From contig NZ_KB899664.1 of assembly GCF_000378385.1 (NCBI RefSeq), positions 248,001-312,000 of the forward strand: DNA of 64,000 nt. The letters are read 5' to 3'. The notes under the pieces were generated by a model. The model saw nothing but the letters and a program-made list of their open reading frames with translations, was not told the origin of the DNA and did not search any database. Shown here piece after piece: positions 8,653 through 17,239 of this stretch. The position numbers were made by a program, and so were the translations under genes. This stretch comes from Paenibacillus daejeonensis DSM 15491. Its GTDB lineage: Bacteria > Bacillota > Bacilli > Paenibacillales > Paenibacillaceae. Position 1 is the first letter of the stretch, and every line of letters starts with the position of its first letter.

Positions 8653-10275
8653 TCAGCTCTCGAGTTGGCTCCGGTACGCTTTGGGAGAGAGGCCCTCCTG
8701 CTTCTTGAAGACCTTGCTAAAATATTTCACGTCGCGGTAGCCGACCATCTCGGCAATCCGGGTCACGCTCAGGTTCGGGTTGGACATGAGACGCTTGGCC
8801 TTGTCGATTCGGTAGCCGGTCAGATAATCAGTGAAGCCAATGCCATACTCCTGCTTGAAGCGTCGGGATACATACTCGCGACTGACGTTAAAGGCAGATG
8901 CTATGTCCTGCAGCGCTAGTTCTTCGGTATAGCGTTCTTCAACAAAAGAAAGCATATCCCGCCACGTGGAGGAGGACTCTCTGCTCTGACGACTGGTTAT
9001 CATTCGCGAGAGACGGGTCAGCCAAGCCTCGGCCCAATCCCGCCATAGAAAATGGGAGAAGGTGTAGCTGTCAGCATCCGGAGCTGGGTACTCTTTGTCC
9101 TCGCGCTCGGCCTCGGTTAGCAGCGGTGCAGCCTGCTCCGCTACCGTCTCCCGGAGCAGTGCGGCCCGGAAGGAGGCGGCTTCGGTTTTCCACTGACTCA
9201 GCTGCTCGGGGGTAACCGTGCCGGAGCGGGTCAGTTCGTCGACCCAACCTTGAGCCGCTTCGGCCAGCTGGCTGCTGCTGCCGCTGAGTACAGCTACGCG
9301 AGTCATATCCTGAATCCCGGAAAACCCGGGAGGCTTCGGGAGCCCTTGCTCCGCCGCAGCGGCATGGAGATACGAACCGGTATCCAGCATATTGCGTCGT
9401 CTTAGACCGCGCAGAGCCTCACTGTACTGCCCAGGCAAACTGCCTGGCAATGCTCCGCCGCTGCCTACACCAAAGAGCATCCTTCTCTGCAGCGTCACAA
9501 ACAGTCCTTCGTTAATTCTCGCCACCAATGCCTGGACATCCTGCTCCAGGTCCCACAACAGCAAGATCACGCCGCCGGTAGAAGCCCAGTAACTAAAGGC
9601 AGTGCCGCGATGCTCCGGATGGAGGAATTCGTTGCAGATGTTAGTCAGGACAAAATGCAGCAGATCCATATCATTGCCCATCCGCTCCAACAACTGCTTG
9701 TCCCCTGCGTCCAGGTGCAGCAGAAGCAGTCTCACGTGTCCAGCAGATTCGGGAATAACACCTTCCTGCTTGAGACGCCGCATCGCGGATTCAGAGGTGG
9801 CGGGATCATGAATGAGCGAAGACAGGAGCTTCTCGCCATAGATGGGCTTGAACTCGTTGAGTTGAATGCTCTGCCGCTGCTGCTGTGCGCGTTCGTGCTC
9901 ATCCTCGCGCCAGGAGCGGGCCGCCTTGGCCACAGCTGCGTTGATCGTCTCCGGCTCAATTGGTTTCAGGATATAATCGACCCCACCATGCCGCACGGTG
10001 CTTCGAACAAAATCAAAATCATTATGCCCGCTAACCACGATAAACTTGGTCATATCCGCATATTCATTCATCCACGACATCAGCTCAAGGCCGTGGCCAT
10101 CTTCCATCATCATATCCATAATGACAAGTCCCGGGACACTTTCCTGAATAAGCGCGATCGCCTCGTGTCCGCTCGCGGCTTCCCTGACATCCGTAATGCC
10201 ATGCGTCTCCCAGTCCACAAGCAGGCTAATGGCACGGCGTACTCGGGCCTCATCATCAACGATCAATGCTCTCAT
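8653..10275 (-). CDS. response regulator, YesN-like, with AraC-type output domain
   Basis: 540 residues. The receiver domain has the acidic pair D7/D8, phospho-acceptor D54 (VIMDMMMEDG) and K104 (ILKPIEP). A long middle region of unclear fold (about 130-430) precedes the C-terminal AraC domain (IASAFNVSREYVSRRFKQEY, then VTRIAEMVGYRDVKYFSKVF). The ATG at 10275 fits the family start (MRALIVDDE); the frame stays open far upstream without support. No histidine kinase gene is adjacent; the unpaired kinase at 19749-21659 is the nearest candidate partner (inference). It is divergent from the LacI gene at 10459. Confidence 0.9.
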   Translation of the reverse strand: MRALIVDDEARVRRAISLLVDWETHGITDVREAASGHEAIALIQESVPGLVIMDMMMEDGHGLELMSWMNEYADMTKFIVVSGHNDFDFVRSTVRHGGVDYILKPIEPETINAAVAKAARSWREDEHERAQQQRQSIQLNEFKPIYGEKLLSSLIHDPATSESAMRRLKQEGVIPESAGHVRLLLLHLDAGDKQLLERMGNDMDLLHFVLTNICNEFLHPEHRGTAFSYWASTGGVILLLWDLEQDVQALVARINEGLFVTLQRRMLFGVGSGGALPGSLPGQYSEALRGLRRRNMLDTGSYLHAAAAEQGLPKPPGFSGIQDMTRVAVLSGSSSQLAEAAQGWVDELTRSGTVTPEQLSQWKTEAASFRAALLRETVAEQAAPLLTEAEREDKEYPAPDADSYTFSHFLWRDWAEAWLTRLSRMITSRQSRESSSTWRDMLSFVEERYTEELALQDIASAFNVSREYVSRRFKQEYGIGFTDYLTGYRIDKAKRLMSNPNLSVTRIAEMVGYRDVKYFSKVFKKQEGLSPKAYRSQLES

Positions 10276-10458
10276 CTGTCTCACGCTCCACAACATGCTT
10301 TGTCCACAGTATAACGCAAGTGACAAGTTGGCCGCAAAAAAGGCTGGTGGGAGGGGGCGGATGCGAGCCGCAGTCACATATCTTCCCAACCTATAGGGAT
10401 TATGGTAGTATGGCATAGTAATTTTATATCCATCCAGCAAGGAAAGGAGAGTGCTGCA

Positions 10459-11439
10459 GTGGCTGCTACAATCAAGGATATTGCGAATAAGGTCGGCGTA
10501 AATGTCTCTACGGTGTCGAGAGTTCTTAATAATCGCGGCTATATTAGTGATACGTTGCGGGAGAATATTTACAAGGCGATGAAAGAACTGAATTATCAGC
10601 CTAACGAGGTGGCCCGGACCTTGTTTCGAAAAAAAAGCAATATGATCGGGTTGATTATCCCGACCGTCGCACATCCCTTTTTTGCCGAACTGTGCAGCCA
10701 TATTGAAGACTATGCCTACCAGCATCAGTACAAGATGGTGCTATGCAATTCACAGCATGATAAAGAAAAAGAACGCATGTACCTGAACTACCTGAAAGCC
10801 AACCAGGTAGAGGGGATCATCTTGGGGAGTCATACAGTCGACGTGGAGGAATTCTCGAAGATTGGGCTGCCACTAGTCACCTTTGACAGAGCCATAGGCG
10901 ATAATATTCCATACGTCAGCTCCGATAACTATGAGGGCGGGCGGATGGCAACGGAGCTATTAATCTCCTCCGGATGCAAGCGGATTGCAATGATTACAGG
11001 CAGCCTTGATCTCCCGATGCTCTCCAATGACCGTCATACGGCATTTACAGAGGTCGCCTCTAGACATGGGGTGTGGCATACGGTCGTGGAGACAGATATC
11101 TTTGGGTTTAACCCTGAAAATTATGAAGGGGTGATCAGCAAGCTGTTCGAATCCCATCCAGAGATTGACGGCATTTTTGCCAGCAGTGACGTTATCGCAG
11201 CGTATATCTTGAAAACTTGTTCAAAGTACAATAAGTCTGTACCTGAGGATGTCAAATTGGTAGGTTATGATGGAATAGCCTTCTCCGAGGCGCTGGTTCC
11301 GCCATTGACTACGGTCAAACAACCGATCCGGCAGATGGCAGAGTTGGCTTTGGACCTGCTGATTAAACAGGTGAACCAGGAGCCGGTCAATGTGACCAAT
11401 ATTCTTGCCAACGAACTGGCCATCCGACAGACAACTTGA
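10459..11439 (+). CDS. LacI family transcriptional regulator
   Basis: 326 residues. The N-terminal helix-turn-helix and hinge are typical: TIKDIANKVGVNVSTVSRVL, then NNRGYISDTLRENI. The rest is a periplasmic-binding-protein-like sensor domain (NMIGLIIPTVAHPFFAELC; ending LVGYDGIAFSEALVPPLTTV). The GTG at 10459 is chosen for AAGGAGA eight bases upstream and because it gives the canonical LacI start. It precedes the tyrosine phosphatase gene by 25 bases and the sugar operon with LacI-type operators at 12189-12281, which it likely represses. The inducer is probably the imported sugar or a metabolite of it. Confidence 0.92.
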   Translation: MAATIKDIANKVGVNVSTVSRVLNNRGYISDTLRENIYKAMKELNYQPNEVARTLFRKKSNMIGLIIPTVAHPFFAELCSHIEDYAYQHQYKMVLCNSQHDKEKERMYLNYLKANQVEGIILGSHTVDVEEFSKIGLPLVTFDRAIGDNIPYVSSDNYEGGRMATELLISSGCKRIAMITGSLDLPMLSNDRHTAFTEVASRHGVWHTVVETDIFGFNPENYEGVISKLFESHPEIDGIFASSDVIAAYILKTCSKYNKSVPEDVKLVGYDGIAFSEALVPPLTTVKQPIRQMAELALDLLIKQVNQEPVNVTNILANELAIRQTT

Positions 11440-11464
11440 GGAACTCAAAAAAGAGAGGGATACT

Positions 11465-12163
11465 GTGAATACGAAAAACTATAAACGGTTGCCGTTCAGG
11501 CATGTAGCCAATGTGCGTGATTTGGGTGGATACCCTACCCTCGATGGAGGCATTACGCGATATGGGGTGTTCTATCGTTCCGGCAACCTTCACAAGGCAA
11601 GCCCCAAGGAAGTAGAGCTGATCAAGGAGCTGGGCATCCGTACGATTGTGGATTTGCGTTATAAAGATGAATGTGAGCGTATGCCCAATGCGGATCTAGG
11701 GGAAGAAATTGAGACCCGCAACATTTCCCTATTCGCTGATTTAGCACCGGAACGACTAGCCGTCAATCATGGTGAGCCAGATACGCAGTCACTCATTCAT
11801 ATGTACATTCAGGTTTTATCGGATTGCAGTGACAAGCTGTACGAGGTCTTCACTGCCCTGGCTGAGGCAGAAGAGGGGGCAAGCCTGATTCATTGTGCAG
11901 TAGGCAAGGATCGTACTGGCATTGTTGTCATGTTCTTACTTGCGATTGCTGGTGTGGAGGAGGCAGATATTATTGCCGACTATGAAGTAAGCCGAACTTA
12001 TATTGCAGCGTACTCAGAGGATCTAACAGGATCCCATTACAGCAATATTATGAAGCTGTTAGCTTACTTGGACGAGCACTATGGTTCGCCAGCACGCTAT
12101 TTGGAATCAATTGGTGTGGATAAGAAAAAGCTGGAATCTATCAAAAGCAGGCTAGTACTGTAG
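11465..12163 (+). CDS. tyrosine/dual-specificity protein phosphatase family enzyme
   Basis: 232 residues of the Y_phosphatase3 family. The P-loop reads HCAVGKDRTG with nucleophile C144 and phosphate-binding R150. The family's N-terminal NVRDLGGY signature is near residue 17. The GTG at 11465 has AGAGGGA upstream. The usual role is hydrolysis of phosphotyrosine, but such enzymes also act on phospholipid or sugar phosphates. Its place between the LacI regulator and a sugar operon rich in phosphatase-like genes makes a small-molecule phosphate ester a plausible substrate (inference). No signal peptide, so it is cytoplasmic. Confidence 0.88.
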   Translation: MNTKNYKRLPFRHVANVRDLGGYPTLDGGITRYGVFYRSGNLHKASPKEVELIKELGIRTIVDLRYKDECERMPNADLGEEIETRNISLFADLAPERLAVNHGEPDTQSLIHMYIQVLSDCSDKLYEVFTALAEAEEGASLIHCAVGKDRTGIVVMFLLAIAGVEEADIIADYEVSRTYIAAYSEDLTGSHYSNIMKLLAYLDEHYGSPARYLESIGVDKKKLESIKSRLVL

Positions 12164-12188
12164 GGATAGATTATTTTTAAGGGTTGTA

Positions 12189-12204
12189 TGTCAAACGGTT
12201 GACA
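12189..12204. promoter_or_regulatory. LacI-type operator overlapping the -35 box
   Basis: TGTCAAACGGTTGACA is a near-perfect palindrome with the central CG typical of LacI family operators. Its right half contains the -35 box of the promoter at 12199. Confidence 0.65.
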
Positions 12205-12227
12205 TATTCGTGAATATGATTTATAAC
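12199..12227 (+). promoter_or_regulatory. sigma-A promoter of the sugar operon 12451-19677
   Basis: Consensus TTGACA (12199-12204), 17-base spacer, TATAAC (12222-12227). Transcription would start near 12234, giving a leader of about 215 bases before the binding-protein gene. Confidence 0.75.
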
Positions 12228-12237
12228 TATCAATGTA

Positions 12238-12288
12238 AGCGATATGCAAAGCGGTTGGCTCAATATGTCAACCGCTTTGCATATAGCT
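12238..12288 (+). promoter_or_regulatory. strong leader hairpin containing a second operator-like sequence
   Basis: A 20-bp stem (12238-12257 with 12269-12288, one mismatch) around an 11-base loop at the very 5' end of the predicted mRNA. TGTCAACCGCTTTGCA at 12266-12281 shares its TGTCAA half and central CG with the operator at 12189, centred 77 bases away. It may act as a repressor site, an mRNA stabiliser, or both. No T-run follows, so it is not a typical terminator. Confidence 0.55.
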
Positions 12289-12450
12289 GCACATTCCTTC
12301 CCGAACGGGGAAAGGGAGCGTAGATTGCTCTTAAATTAAAACGTTTTCATGCATTGGGGGGAGGCGTACATAGGCTGATTAACACTCGGCCACTTCCGGC
12401 AATATTGTCCTACCATCATGTCATCCACTAGAGAGGGGTTAGCATTTATC

Positions 12451-13764
12451 ATGAAAGCTAAATCATTAATTGGAACTACACTTGCACTTTCCCTGCTGTT
12501 AGCAGGTTGTTCGTCTACTGCACCTGCAAATTCCGGCCAGGCAGGTGCCGACAACGGGGAGAAGCCTGCGAAGCAGGCTGTTATTAAGCTGTGGGGACTC
12601 GAAGGCGCGGAGACGGAAGTCTACAATGAAATTCTTCCTGAGATCAATGCGAAGTACCCAGAACTGAAAGTTGACTATTCCTTCTATCCGAACGAAGAGT
12701 TCTATAACAAATTGAAGATGTCTCCGGTTGCAGGCGATACACCGGATATCGTCATTATGGATGCCACGGAGCTATCCTACTACGTTGAAGCAGGCATGCT
12801 GCTTTCTCTCGATTCCTATATGACTGACGACATCCGAGAGGATATGCTGCCTTCCGTCATCAACGAAGGTACCTACAAGGACAGTCTGTATGCGACGGCG
12901 CAATTCGATTCCGGTATGAGTCTGTGGGCTAACAAGTCCATGCTCGAATCGGCGGGAATCCGGATTCCGACCAGCTACACCGATGCATGGGACCGTGCAG
13001 AGTTTGAGGATGCTCTGGCTAAGCTGAAGGCAGACGGCGTGCCTTACCCGATCTACATCCGTCAGAATTCACCCAAGACGCTCTACTATACTTATACTCC
13101 AATCGTCAAGAGCTTTGGCGGGGATATGATGAACCGCGAGACGATGCTGACGGACGGGGCGCTTAACAGCGAAGAAACCATTGCGGCCTTTGATTACATC
13201 AGCTGGATGATCGAGCAGGACTATATTAATCCTGTGGCCGATTACGAAGATGCATTTTATGGTAGACAAGAAAGTGCATTGGCTCTGATTGGTCATTGGA
13301 AATCCAAGGAGCATTTCGAGTACCTCGGAGACGATGCGATTCTGATTCCGATTCCTGACTTCGGCAACGGTGTTTATACCGGAAGCGGTTCGGTGATCTG
13401 GGCCATCACGACAGCTGCCGAGAAAAACGGGGTTGCTGACGAGAGCTGGAAGGTATTGGAGGAAGCTGTTTCTGTAGAGTACATCGACCGGATGACGGAT
13501 GTAAACGGAGGCATTCCAGCTCGCCTGTCCGTACTGGACAGCAAGGAAGAATATCAGGAGGGGGGCAGACTCCATCTGTACCGCGAGCAGCTCGAAGCGG
13601 GCATTGGCTACCTCCGGCCGCAGACGCCGGCTCACAATGAAATCTACAATGTGATGCGGGCAGTTGTTGGCAATCTCTTGCTTGGCAGTGACGCGCGTGA
13701 GGAATTGACGAGAGCCTCGAAGGATCTGGATGAAGTCATTACTGAAAATGGATGGAACAACTAA
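12451..13764 (+). CDS. extracellular sugar-binding lipoprotein of an ABC importer
   Basis: 437 residues. Signal peptide with lipobox LAGC (acylated cysteine at residue 20) and a Ser/Ala linker. The mature part is a family 1 solute-binding protein: AVIKLWGLEGAETEVYNEI, TPDIVIMDATELSYYVEAGM, and a DEVITENGW end. The ATG at 12451 gives a proper signal peptide; an in-frame ATG at 12418 would add 11 residues before it. First structural gene of the operon driven from 12199. The ligand is unknown; downstream genes suggest a sucrose-related or phosphorylated glycoside. Confidence 0.92.
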   Translation: MKAKSLIGTTLALSLLLAGCSSTAPANSGQAGADNGEKPAKQAVIKLWGLEGAETEVYNEILPEINAKYPELKVDYSFYPNEEFYNKLKMSPVAGDTPDIVIMDATELSYYVEAGMLLSLDSYMTDDIREDMLPSVINEGTYKDSLYATAQFDSGMSLWANKSMLESAGIRIPTSYTDAWDRAEFEDALAKLKADGVPYPIYIRQNSPKTLYYTYTPIVKSFGGDMMNRETMLTDGALNSEETIAAFDYISWMIEQDYINPVADYEDAFYGRQESALALIGHWKSKEHFEYLGDDAILIPIPDFGNGVYTGSGSVIWAITTAAEKNGVADESWKVLEEAVSVEYIDRMTDVNGGIPARLSVLDSKEEYQEGGRLHLYREQLEAGIGYLRPQTPAHNEIYNVMRAVVGNLLLGSDAREELTRASKDLDEVITENGWNN

Positions 13765-13856
13765 ATAAGCTCCACTGGTCGGGTCGAGCGGATTGACTGC
13801 TCGGCCTGATTCGTCCGTATGTGTTTTGCAGATTGAAACATGAGGTGGCTAAGAAC

Positions 13857-14756
13857 ATGAAGAAGAACAGGCCGAACCGTATCGCAGACGGCCAGACTCT
13901 GGCGGCGTGGCTGCTGAGCGCGCCATCGCTCCTGATTATTTTGACCTTTATGGTTATTCCTTTTGCAATGTCTATCGTTTATTCATTTACGAATAAAATG
14001 CTGATCCCGAACCCCAACAATCCGTTTCAGTTTGTGGGGCTCTACAACTACATCAAAGTATTTACCAATGATGTATCGGTGCAGGCTTTTATCAATACAG
14101 GATTTTTTGCGCTGTTATTTGTACCGTTCACTGTCGCAATCTCGACCGTACTGGCCGTGCTGGTGAACAAACGTATCAAGGGAATCGGCATTATTCGCCT
14201 GATTTACTTCAGTCCGCAGATCGTTTCCATTACTGTCGTTGCCGTGATCTGGGCGTTTATCTTCTCCCCGAGCGCAGACGGCTTGCTCAACTCCCTCCTG
14301 CATTCGCTAGGCCTGGAACCCCAGCTGTGGCTCAAGGATCCGAAGCTGGCCATGTACGGCATTGCGGTTATGTCGATCTGGCAGGCTATCGGGATGCAGA
14401 TGATCATCATCCTTGGGGGATTGCAGTATATTCCCGAGGAGATCTATGAGGCTGCCAAGGTGGACGGCGCTAAACGCTGGCAGACGTTTATCTCCATTAC
14501 AGTTCCGATGCTCAAGAATACACTTAACTTTGTCATCATAACCAATACGATAGCGGCACTGAAACTGTTCACACAGGTATTCATGCTGACGGAGGGCGGC
14601 CCGCAGAACAGTACCAATACAGTGGTATATTTTATGTATAATATCGGCTTCTCACGGAATCAGATTGGATACTCTTCGGCAATGGCGGTTGTATTCTTTG
14701 TCATCGTCCTCATCATTTCCCTCATTCAAAATAGAATCATCACGAAGGGAGAATAG
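13857..14756 (+). CDS. sugar ABC transporter permease (MalF type)
   Basis: 299 residues, about six membrane helices. The EAA loop reads EAAKVDGAKRWQTFISITVP near residue 200. The ATG at 13857 has GAGGTGG about nine bases upstream; the upstream GTG at 13821 is unsupported. It lies 92 bases after the binding protein and four bases before the next permease gene. Together they form the membrane channel of a CUT1 importer whose ATPase must come from elsewhere. Confidence 0.92.
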   Translation: MKKNRPNRIADGQTLAAWLLSAPSLLIILTFMVIPFAMSIVYSFTNKMLIPNPNNPFQFVGLYNYIKVFTNDVSVQAFINTGFFALLFVPFTVAISTVLAVLVNKRIKGIGIIRLIYFSPQIVSITVVAVIWAFIFSPSADGLLNSLLHSLGLEPQLWLKDPKLAMYGIAVMSIWQAIGMQMIIILGGLQYIPEEIYEAAKVDGAKRWQTFISITVPMLKNTLNFVIITNTIAALKLFTQVFMLTEGGPQNSTNTVVYFMYNIGFSRNQIGYSSAMAVVFFVIVLIISLIQNRIITKGE

Positions 14757-14760
14757 ACAG

Positions 14761-15615
14761 GTGCAGTCACAGATCTTCAAACCAGGCAAGGGCATGCGTG
14801 TCGCCCTGATGTATGTCATGTATATTCTGATTGCGATTTTGTTCGCTGGCCCCATGATCTATCTGTTCGTAGCCTCGTTCAAAACGGACAATCAGATCGT
14901 GGCAGATATGTCTTCTATTAAAGGCTTTATACCCTACGGTGATCTGAGCTGGGACAACTACAGAGCGATTTTCCGCAAGATGGACTTTGTCAAGTACTTC
15001 ATGAACTCGGCTATATCTTCTCTGCTGGTCGTACTATTCGGTACCCTGATTAATTCGATGATTGGCTATTCCCTGGGTCTCCTTGATTTCAAGGGAAAGT
15101 CGGTCATTGTAGCCATGATTATCGCGCTCATGATTATTCCTTCGGAAGCTGTCATTATCAACCGGATGATGGTAGCAACCGAGCTTAACATGCTTAATAC
15201 CATGTCCGTTCTGGTCATACCGGCTCTGGCTTATCCGGTGTATGTCTTCTTGTTCTACAACCATTATAAGGGCATCCCCAAGGAATTGCTTCAAGCGGCC
15301 GTCATTGACGGATCAGGTTATATTCGCAGCTTCTGGACGATCATGCTGCCGTTGTCTAAGCCCATTCTAGCTACAGTAGGTATTCTGACCTTCATTCGAC
15401 GCTGGGGGGATCTCATCTGGCCTACGCTGGTGACACGGGATGATACGTATCGTACCTTGCCGCAAGCGATGAAAGCTTTGTATTCAGATGCTTATGTGTA
15501 CTGGGGGGAAATCTTCGCATTCGGAACGATGGTCACGATCCCGACGCTTGTCATCTTCCTGATCTTCCAACGCCAATTCATTCAGTCTGTCGCTTCATCC
15601 GGTATCAAGGGATGA
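14761..15615 (+). CDS. carbohydrate ABC transporter permease (MalG type)
   Basis: 284 residues with six predicted membrane helices and an EAA-type loop QAAVIDGSGYIRSFWTIMLP near residue 185. The C-terminus QSVASSGIKG is typical of MalG-like partners. The GTG at 14761 is taken as start because GGGAG sits about ten bases upstream and it aligns with the family; an open extension to 14665 overlaps the previous permease. It completes the importer of this operon. Confidence 0.91.
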   Translation: MQSQIFKPGKGMRVALMYVMYILIAILFAGPMIYLFVASFKTDNQIVADMSSIKGFIPYGDLSWDNYRAIFRKMDFVKYFMNSAISSLLVVLFGTLINSMIGYSLGLLDFKGKSVIVAMIIALMIIPSEAVIINRMMVATELNMLNTMSVLVIPALAYPVYVFLFYNHYKGIPKELLQAAVIDGSGYIRSFWTIMLPLSKPILATVGILTFIRRWGDLIWPTLVTRDDTYRTLPQAMKALYSDAYVYWGEIFAFGTMVTIPTLVIFLIFQRQFIQSVASSGIKG

Positions 15616-15645
15616 CCAAGTCTCTATTCATAAGGAGTCTTTTCG

Positions 15646-16482
15646 ATGAAACTACATTACTTGGGTACAGGTGCGTCTGAGGGCTTTCCGGCAGTGTATT
15701 GTGAATGCGACGTGTGTGAGCGTGCGCTCCAGAGCGGCGGCAACAATATTAAACGCCGCTCCAGCGTCCTGATCAATGATCGGATTCTAATGGATGTCTC
15801 ACCGGATTTGTATATGCAGAAGCTTAAATTCGGACTCCAACTGGCGCGGGTTGAGAGTGTCGTCGTCACGCATGCCGATGAAGATCATTTTGACGTATTT
15901 TCTCTGATGCTGCGCGGCAAGCCGAATTATTGCACCATTCATTACGACCGTGGAGGGACCCGGCAAGTTCAGGTCTATGGTAATCAGACGGTCGAAAGTC
16001 TGTTCTATTGGGGAGTGAAGAAGAAGCTCAGAGGCTATCAGGAGCAACTGGCGTATCAACGGGTTGAACCCTTCCGCGCCTTCGAGGCTTCCGGTATGGT
16101 TTTCACTCCACTGATAGCCAACCATCGGGTGGATGAATTGTGTTATATCTATATGATTGAGCAAGGCGGTAAACGGGTGCTCTATGCCAACGATACGGAT
16201 GCCATTGAAGAGCGGAACTACGAAGCGATCCGAGGGCTGCATTTTGACCTGGTCAGCATGGACTGTGCTCGCGGTATACTGCCTGGCGACGGGCATATGG
16301 GGCTGGCCGAGAATGTAGAGATGAAGCGGAAGCTGGAACAATACGGCTGTGTTAATGAGAATACGCGCTATCTCCTTACTCACATCTCGCATATGTGCGG
16401 TATGACACATGATGAACTGGCCATAGAGGCGGGCAAGTATGGCTTTGAATTGGCTTATGATGGATTAATCCTCGAACTATAA
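15646..16482 (+). CDS. PhnP-like metallo-beta-lactamase-fold phosphodiesterase
   Basis: 278 residues. The N-terminus (LGTGASEGFPAVYCECDVCE) carries the CECxxC zinc site seen in PhnP, the phosphodiesterase that opens phosphoribosyl cyclic phosphate. The metal motif reads H76-A-D78-E-D80-H81; PhnP has histidine where D78 stands. Other ligands appear kept: NH in IANHRVDEL, D in ANDTD, and LTHISH near the end. No phosphonate genes lie nearby. In a sugar operon it may cleave a cyclic phosphate or phosphodiester sugar (inference). RBS AAGGAG is 11 bases before the ATG. Confidence 0.8.
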   Translation: MKLHYLGTGASEGFPAVYCECDVCERALQSGGNNIKRRSSVLINDRILMDVSPDLYMQKLKFGLQLARVESVVVTHADEDHFDVFSLMLRGKPNYCTIHYDRGGTRQVQVYGNQTVESLFYWGVKKKLRGYQEQLAYQRVEPFRAFEASGMVFTPLIANHRVDELCYIYMIEQGGKRVLYANDTDAIEERNYEAIRGLHFDLVSMDCARGILPGDGHMGLAENVEMKRKLEQYGCVNENTRYLLTHISHMCGMTHDELAIEAGKYGFELAYDGLILEL

Positions 16483-16501
16483 AGACCTGGAGCTGATGAG
16501 C

Positions 16502-17215
16502 ATGAAAGCACTGATTCTATCGGATATTCACAGTAATGTAGTGGCATTGGAAGCGATCGTGAAGGCAGAGCCGGAATACGATGTCATCTATTGCGCGGGT
16601 GATCTGGTCGATTACGGACCATTTCCCGCAGAGGTTATAGGCTGGATGCAGGAGCACCGCGTAACCTGTGTGCGGGGCAATCATGACGATATCATTATTG
16701 ATGTCTATCGTAATGGCGGCCATCTGCATGAGCTGACGGATGGAGAGAGCAAGTGGGCTCATCATAATGCCCGTCTGTTAGGCGAGTCCGAGATTACCTA
16801 CCTGGAACAGAATCCAACTGCGCTGTCCTTCGAAATGGATGGCATTCATTATACGATGCAACATCTGTATCAGGACTATCTGACGATCGATAGTCTACCC
16901 AAATTCGACGCATTCTGGAACAGCCATCATCCGGATCAGCCGGACATGGAGCAGCAGCGGCGGCTGATCTTCGGGCACACCCATCGCCGCTGTGTCCATT
17001 ATCTGAGCGACAATAGCTTATGGCTCAATCCAGGGAGTGTCTCGTACCGCCGGCCAGATGATCCGACCAAAGCTGCACATTATTGTACAATCACCGACGG
17101 CGTCATTTCGCTCAAGCACGTTGTCTATGACAGAACCCCGCTGTGGGAGGCGACGGAGAAGCTGCGATTGAGAGAAGATGAGATGCGCGTCGCTCGTGTT
17201 TTTTTTAGAGACTAG
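16502..17215 (+). CDS. calcineurin-like metallophosphoesterase
   Basis: 237 residues with the full set of motifs: SDIHSN near residue 6, GDLVDYG near 34, GNHDD near 58, FGHTHRR near 158 and NPGSVSYRR near 178. These bind two metals and hydrolyse phosphomono- or diesters. The ATG at 16502 is nine bases after GGAG; an ATG at 16496 is only three bases away from it. The gene follows the PhnP-like gene by 19 bases, so the two probably act in sequence on one phosphorylated compound (inference). Cytoplasmic. Confidence 0.88.
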   Translation: MKALILSDIHSNVVALEAIVKAEPEYDVIYCAGDLVDYGPFPAEVIGWMQEHRVTCVRGNHDDIIIDVYRNGGHLHELTDGESKWAHHNARLLGESEITYLEQNPTALSFEMDGIHYTMQHLYQDYLTIDSLPKFDAFWNSHHPDQPDMEQQRRLIFGHTHRRCVHYLSDNSLWLNPGSVSYRRPDDPTKAAHYCTITDGVISLKHVVYDRTPLWEATEKLRLREDEMRVARVFFRD

Positions 17216-17239
17216 AAGACTTATCCTTGGAGGGATACT

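Noticed and set aside
12336-12349. cre-like sequence TTAAAACGTTTTCA upstream of the binding-protein gene
   Set aside because: Has a central CG but misses a conserved base of the consensus in one half. Too weak to call beside the stronger LacI-type operators.
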